From positions 23,672,303-23,736,302 of the forward strand of contig NC_087069.1 in the NCBI RefSeq assembly GCF_963678635.1: a stretch of DNA of 64,000 nt. The letters run 5' to 3'. The notes below the pieces were generated by a model, which saw only the letters and a list, made by a program, of their open reading frames with translations, did no database searches and was not told the DNA's origin. Made by a program: the position numbers and the translations under genes. Each line of letters starts with the position of its first letter. Positions within the stretch are counted from its first letter, which is position 1. Positions 59,718 through 64,000 of this stretch are shown here, piece after piece. The stretch is from Symsagittifera roscoffensis (taxonomy: Eukaryota; Xenacoelomorpha; Acoela; Convolutidae).

Positions 59718-62056
59718 GGGTAATGAAGCTGAATTTCGAAGAAAATGACTTGTCGGAGAGACAGGAATGCAGTGCGCTCACCAGCAACTTGGAAGGGACA
59801 GCCCTGAACTGTGTCATGGCCAAGAAGCAATATCAACGTGACACTGCTGAGAAAATCTTCGAAATCTTGTTAAACCGTTTCAGATCAGGGGTGCAGGGGC
59901 ACCAGGCGATGATGCGCTTCGAGAAACGGAGGCAACGAGAAGATGAAACGATAGTTAAGTTTCTCGATGACTTGGAAATGCTGAGAAGGCGCAGCCAACC
60001 GGATGAGTCAAACCGAAGGTTGAACCTGGCCGTAGCCTCAAAATTCATCGATGGTGTGAAGAATGATGAACTTCGAACGATGCTAGCATCGCATTACACA
60101 CCACTATCAACCAATGCGCCAACACCAGAGGAGTTGAGGCTCAAGTTAAAAGAGTATCTTTTGTTGAAACCTCCTTCGAGATCTGGATACTACAAGAACA
60201 GTTATGGCAATTTTAACAACGGACCAGCAAACCAAGGGAACAATTGGTACAAACCGAGGGATGATATGGACAAGAGACGCTCTTGTGCCGATTGCAGTTC
60301 AACGGACCATCATGTGTCAGCATGCCCAACTTACAAACAAGGCATGAAAGCGATAGGCTTTAGCCTCGAGGACGAAGATGCGTCAGAAGTTGACCATGAG
60401 GATTTTATGAGAAAAGTAATTGCAAAATTCGGCCCGAGGTGTTTCTTTTGCAACTTGGAAGGTCATTTTAAATCAGATTGTCCACAATTCTGGGATGCAG
60501 TGGCAGACATCAAGCATCCAAGGCATGAGGAAGCTTTATCAGGAGTGAAAGCCAGCAAGGCTCGCCTGTTGAGTGAAGCGGAGGCGCGCAGAAAAAACAA
60601 ACCGCAAGAGTTGGCGACGAAGAAAATGCAAGCGGCAACTGAAGAGACATGTGAACCAGAACCAGTGACTGCGGCCGATGACTTCAAGATTGATTATATG
60701 GCAGCCGCGAGGGATGCTCTAAATAGAGTGCAGCAGGAACTGGTGACAAAAGAGATCGAACAGAAAGTGAAAATCGAACTGGAAAATGAGAAACTACAGG
60801 AACAACTGAATACCTTCGAAGCAACGGAGGTCGAAGAGACTAAAGCACCAAGCAGTTTGAGCATGAAACTTAATGTGATCTCCGATCAGAGGTTCGGCAT
60901 GGTGCCGCAAGGAAGCAAGATACAGTCGATACTCTCAGTGGCTGGACATCAGGTGATCAGAAATCTGAGTGAACCATCCGAGTTCACTTTGTTGCAATTG
61001 GACACATATGCGGATTATCTGAGGCAGGTGGAGCCACGCACCGAGTCGAGAGCCGTGCGAGCACTACTAACGACGGGTGGCCCTCGCATGAAGAAACTTC
61101 ATGGACGCTACCTAGAGGTCTATGGGCCGTATCAAGTGATGCTGAACGTGGATGGAATCAGTATCTACGCCAGGACTTATGTAACAGCAGATGATGACCA
61201 AATGGGGCAGATCTATTTGGGTGAGGAGGAACTCAAAGTCCGCAGGATAGGCCATGACCTCATGATGGAACAAGACGCAGTACACATTGGGTATGAAGCA
61301 GATGTGACCGCACATCTGCTCGACACCAACGGAACAAAAATCGGAGTCACAGGGCTTCTGGACACAGGAGCGGTAGTGAGTGTGATGCCGATAAAAACTT
61401 GGGAAAGAATGGGCTTCACGCGGGAAGATCTAATTCCAACGAATCTCCGACTGGCCGCCACCAATCGAGGAGCTATCTACGTAGCCGGAAAAACACCAAT
61501 AACGGTCTTCCACATGGGAGGACGGGATCTTTGGATGAGCTTCCTGGTGGTAGAGAATTTGGACGACGCCGACCAATTCATCTTGTGCAGAGATTTTGTC
61601 AGGAATTTTGACGTGATGATTGACTTGAACAACGGTCTGATACGGATTAGAAACCCGGACCGGAAGTATGTTAAGAGACCAATTGATAGGATAATAACAG
61701 ACGAAAACAAGGTACCAATTTTTTTGGATAGAAAAGTAAAACTACAACCAGGACAAGCTGTGGTAGCAATTTTTAGAATGAGAAATTTGAATTCGTTAAG
61801 TGATAGTAAACAGGTTTGCTTGAAACCGAATCCAAATAGTCAGAGTTCGGTGATTTTAGGCCGGAGCTTCTCGGTAAGGCGAAACGGACTGTGTGTCAGT
61901 GTGTTGTTGAACACACTGGACACCACGGTTTCAATCCAGCGTGGAAAGAAGCTTGGCTACGCTTTGCCGATGAGGACCGACTATGAGGAGACACAAAACT
62001 TGAAGAAAATAGTGGGAAAGACTGTCCTTATCATGCCAATAATGATAAAATTCTAA
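59681..62056 (+). pseudogene. gag-pro: Gag core, zinc knuckles and protease
   Basis: Open from 59,723 (777 residues), with homology reaching back to about 59,681. Gag core about 1-170 (ECSALTSNLEGTALNCVMAK is identical to the first element). CCHC knuckles CADCSSTDHHVSAC (about 188) and CFFCNLEGHFKSDC (about 239). Aspartic protease with LLDTGAVVSVMP at about 545. The conserved Gly of the ILGRD motif is Cys here (61,586-61,588), which probably disables the protease. The last residues before the stop at 62,056 are out of frame: the homologous reading shifts near 62,020. Confidence 0.88.
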
Positions 62057-62500
62057 AGAGGATTAATGAATTAAAATCTATTCATAAATTGTTTTCAATG
62101 AAATCCGAAACGGACGACGGCTTATCAAGCTGCTCGAAATTTCCGGAACGCCCCTCGTCATATGAACTAGAATCTGACAAACCGGTTTTGCCAGAGATAG
62201 AACATTTAAAAGGAAAAATAGGTGAGGGAGATTTCGAAAAATTGCGGGACCTCCTAAATCGGAACGCAGATGTATTTTCAAATTATAAGGCGGATATCGG
62301 TTGCTGGAATTTCGTCGAACACGAAATCGAACTTGAAGAGGGCGCCGTTCCCCATAGGGAAGGCGCAAGGCGAATGACGCCACACAAATCGGAAGCATGC
62401 CGGTCGGAAATAGAAATGTTGCTTGAATACGACATGATAGAACCCTCGAAATCGCCATGGGCTTGCGGGTTAGTAATGGCTAAAAAGAAAGGGGGCAGCT
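62020..62500 (+). pseudogene. pol: Protease-RT junction and start of RT
   Basis: This frame joins the protease tail (FSMKSETDDGLSSC) to RT (LLNRNADVFS, then MIEPSKSPWACG) without a stop. It shows that Gag-protease and RT were originally one continuous frame. The frame is lost again at the G-run near 62,496, where one base is missing relative to the first element. Confidence 0.85.
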
Positions 62501-63130
62501 GAGATTTTGTTGCGACTTTCGTTATTTGAACGCGGTAACAATAAAAGATGCGTACCCGATACCGCGAATAGACGAGAGCCTATCTAAGCTTGGTGATGCC
62601 AAGTTCTTCACCACATTGGACTTAGGTTCTGCCTTCTGGCAGGTCCCTCTGCGGAAGAAGGACAGAGAGAAAACCGGATTCGCGTGCGAATTGGGATTGT
62701 ACCAGTGGAAGAAGATGCCCTTCGGCTTGTGCAATGCAACGGCCACTTTTCAAAGACTGATGGCTCAGGCTTTGACGAGAGTGACCAAGCAGTACGGGAA
62801 TCTCGTGATGTGTTACGTGGATGACGTAGTCATAGCGACACCGACCCTGGAAGACCACATTGATAGGCTCGATGAGGTCTTTGGATGCATGAAAAGAGCA
62901 GGATTGAAGTGCAAACCATCGAAATGTGAAATCCTTAGGGATTCGATAAAGTACCTGGGAAGAATGGTGAATAGGCATGGTGTGAGGCCGGACCCGGAAG
63001 CAGTGGAAGCAGTGTTGACATGGAAAGCTCCCAGAACGGACACACAGCTCCTGAGCTTCCTAGGGTTTGCCAATTACTACCGGGAATTCATAAAAGGATA
63101 TGCGGACAAGGTGTACCCGATGCAGAAGCT
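62497..63130 (+). pseudogene. pol: Reverse transcriptase core
   Basis: Reads through LGSAFWQVPLRK, FGLCNATATFQ and the active-site YVDD (near 62,815), with a sequence very close to the first element. Homology leaves this frame near 63,130; the last 20 or so codons to 63,224 are out of frame. Confidence 0.88.
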
Positions 63131-63410
63131 GTGCGCAACAAAGGGAAAAAGTTCGAATGGAACGATGAGGCACAGGTTGCTTTCGAGAACATACAGCGGG
63201 AACTGTGCGAAGCGCCAGTGCTAGGCATGCCTACAGAAAAAGGCATGTATGTTCTTGACACAGACGCTTCGGTAGTGGCCATCTCAGGAATCTTGCATCA
63301 AGAGCAAGAATGGAACGGAAGAACAGTTCTCCGTCCCATTGCATACGGCAGCAAGGTCTTGAGTAACACAGAGATGAAATACGGCGCACCAAAGGCAGAA
63401 ATGTTTGCAC
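63131..63410 (+). pseudogene. pol: RT end and RNase H start
   Basis: Reads GKKFEWNDEAQVAFENI and VLDTDASVVAISGIL (first RNase H Asp), then loses the frame after KAEMFA near 63,410, followed by another shift within about 30 bases. Confidence 0.85.
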
Positions 63411-64000
63411 CTTCGTGGAAAAGTACGGCGCATACTGGGGAGCGCTCCCTTCAAGTTACGCGTGGACAACAGAGCCTTATCCTGGTTGAAGACCTACTCG
63501 ATGGATCAGAGTTATATTGGTAGATGGATAGTAAGATTGGATGGCTACCATATGATAATCGAACATAGGATGCGTGATAAACACCAGAATGCTGACAGCC
63601 TCAGCAAGAAAACTGAGTTCTAAGAAAGATTGGAGCAGAAGCAGGTCAATCAGGCGGAAATAAAGGAGGGATTCTTGTTTCTGGACAAAGAAACTTATGA
63701 AGCGCTTCCCTTAACGAGATGGTTGGATAAGTCTGGACATCCAATTCCAGGGCATCCTGAGTTACCTGTAGAGAAAGCAGCCGAGATAAAGATCTTATCC
63801 AGGGAGGACCCGGTCCCCTTGGATTTGCTGCTGCGCTCGAATCTGGTCCAGCAAGAACTCTCTCGCATGAACAAAAACAGCATCTCTTTATTGGATAGAA
63901 CGGTGCAAGTCACACCGCAAGTGATGCGGATGCTGGGTGGATTGTTCGAAAGAGAAGTGACCAGAGATGACCCCGAGTGGACAGCAGCAGTGGCATCACT
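63411..64000 (+). pseudogene. pol: RNase H end and linker, cut by the window
   Basis: From LGSAPFKLRVDNRALSW to LSKKTEF, then an in-frame TAA at 63,621-63,623. The same frame continues beyond it (DKETYEALPLTRWLDKSG) to the window end, in the linker before integrase. Confidence 0.82.

Larger units (their letters stand above)
54341..64000 (+). mobile_element. Second, related LTR retrotransposon, decayed; runs off the window
   Basis: Same architecture as the 24.4 kb element, but on the opposite strand: LTR (54,341-55,266), primer binding site, 3.0 kb leader with the same motifs, Gag, protease, RT and RNase H. The window ends before integrase. Gag-Pol is broken by at least two in-frame TGA codons, one TAA and about six frame changes, so it is a dead copy. 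Protein similarity to the first element is high through the gag core, protease and RT, and low in the gag N-terminus. The left flank is satellite (GAATTGTAG); the right end is not visible. Confidence 0.9.

Overview
The window is nuclear DNA of an invertebrate animal. The evidence is a broken homologue of the animal DNA-repair nuclease Artemis, a candidate spliced RING gene, long satellite arrays, LTR retrotransposons and a decayed virus-like DNA element. The background is AT-rich and there is no bacterial gene organisation. I cannot name the phylum from the sequence.

Positions 1-12,600 are gene-poor host DNA full of small duplications. On the minus strand (46-2,418) there are several unrecognised open frames. 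A 200-base assembly gap (2,555-2,754) lies against a near-perfect hairpin and a minisatellite. Then come unrecognised plus-strand frames, a roughly 325-base direct duplication (5,088/5,467), a candidate two-exon RING-finger gene (6,238-7,032) whose 5' end is duplicated at 7.73 kb, and an Artemis/SNM1-family metallo-beta-lactamase pseudogene (8,221-9,308). Several short tandem arrays follow.

Positions about 12,895-54,340 are one satellite array with about 350-360 base monomers, organised as about 800-base dimers, then 361-base single monomers, then about 704-base dimers. Three mobile elements interrupt it. The first is a decayed 3.8 kb insert (about 21,325-25,160) with remains of a virus-type packaging ATPase. 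The second is a complete, very young 24.4 kb LTR retrotransposon on the minus strand (28,706-53,119). The third is a related but decayed LTR retrotransposon on the plus strand (54,341 to beyond 64,000).

The 24.4 kb element is the main item of interest. Its LTRs (885 bases each) differ at one position by my reading. In its own 5' to 3' order it has an LTR, a primer binding site, a 3.1 kb leader, Gag-protease, reverse transcriptase-RNase H-integrase, and the integrase end fused to an OARD1/TARG1-like macrodomain. After a 355-base spacer with a candidate 3' splice site come a roughly 2,150-residue protein with one intact and one degenerate SGNH-hydrolase domain, a 799-residue orphan protein, and the 3' LTR. 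The extra enzymes sit where retroviruses carry env and accessory genes. The copy has a one-base Gag/Pol frame break and a UGA inside integrase, so it may need help in trans. The second element confirms the same leader, Gag and Pol layout and shows which breaks are private to each copy.
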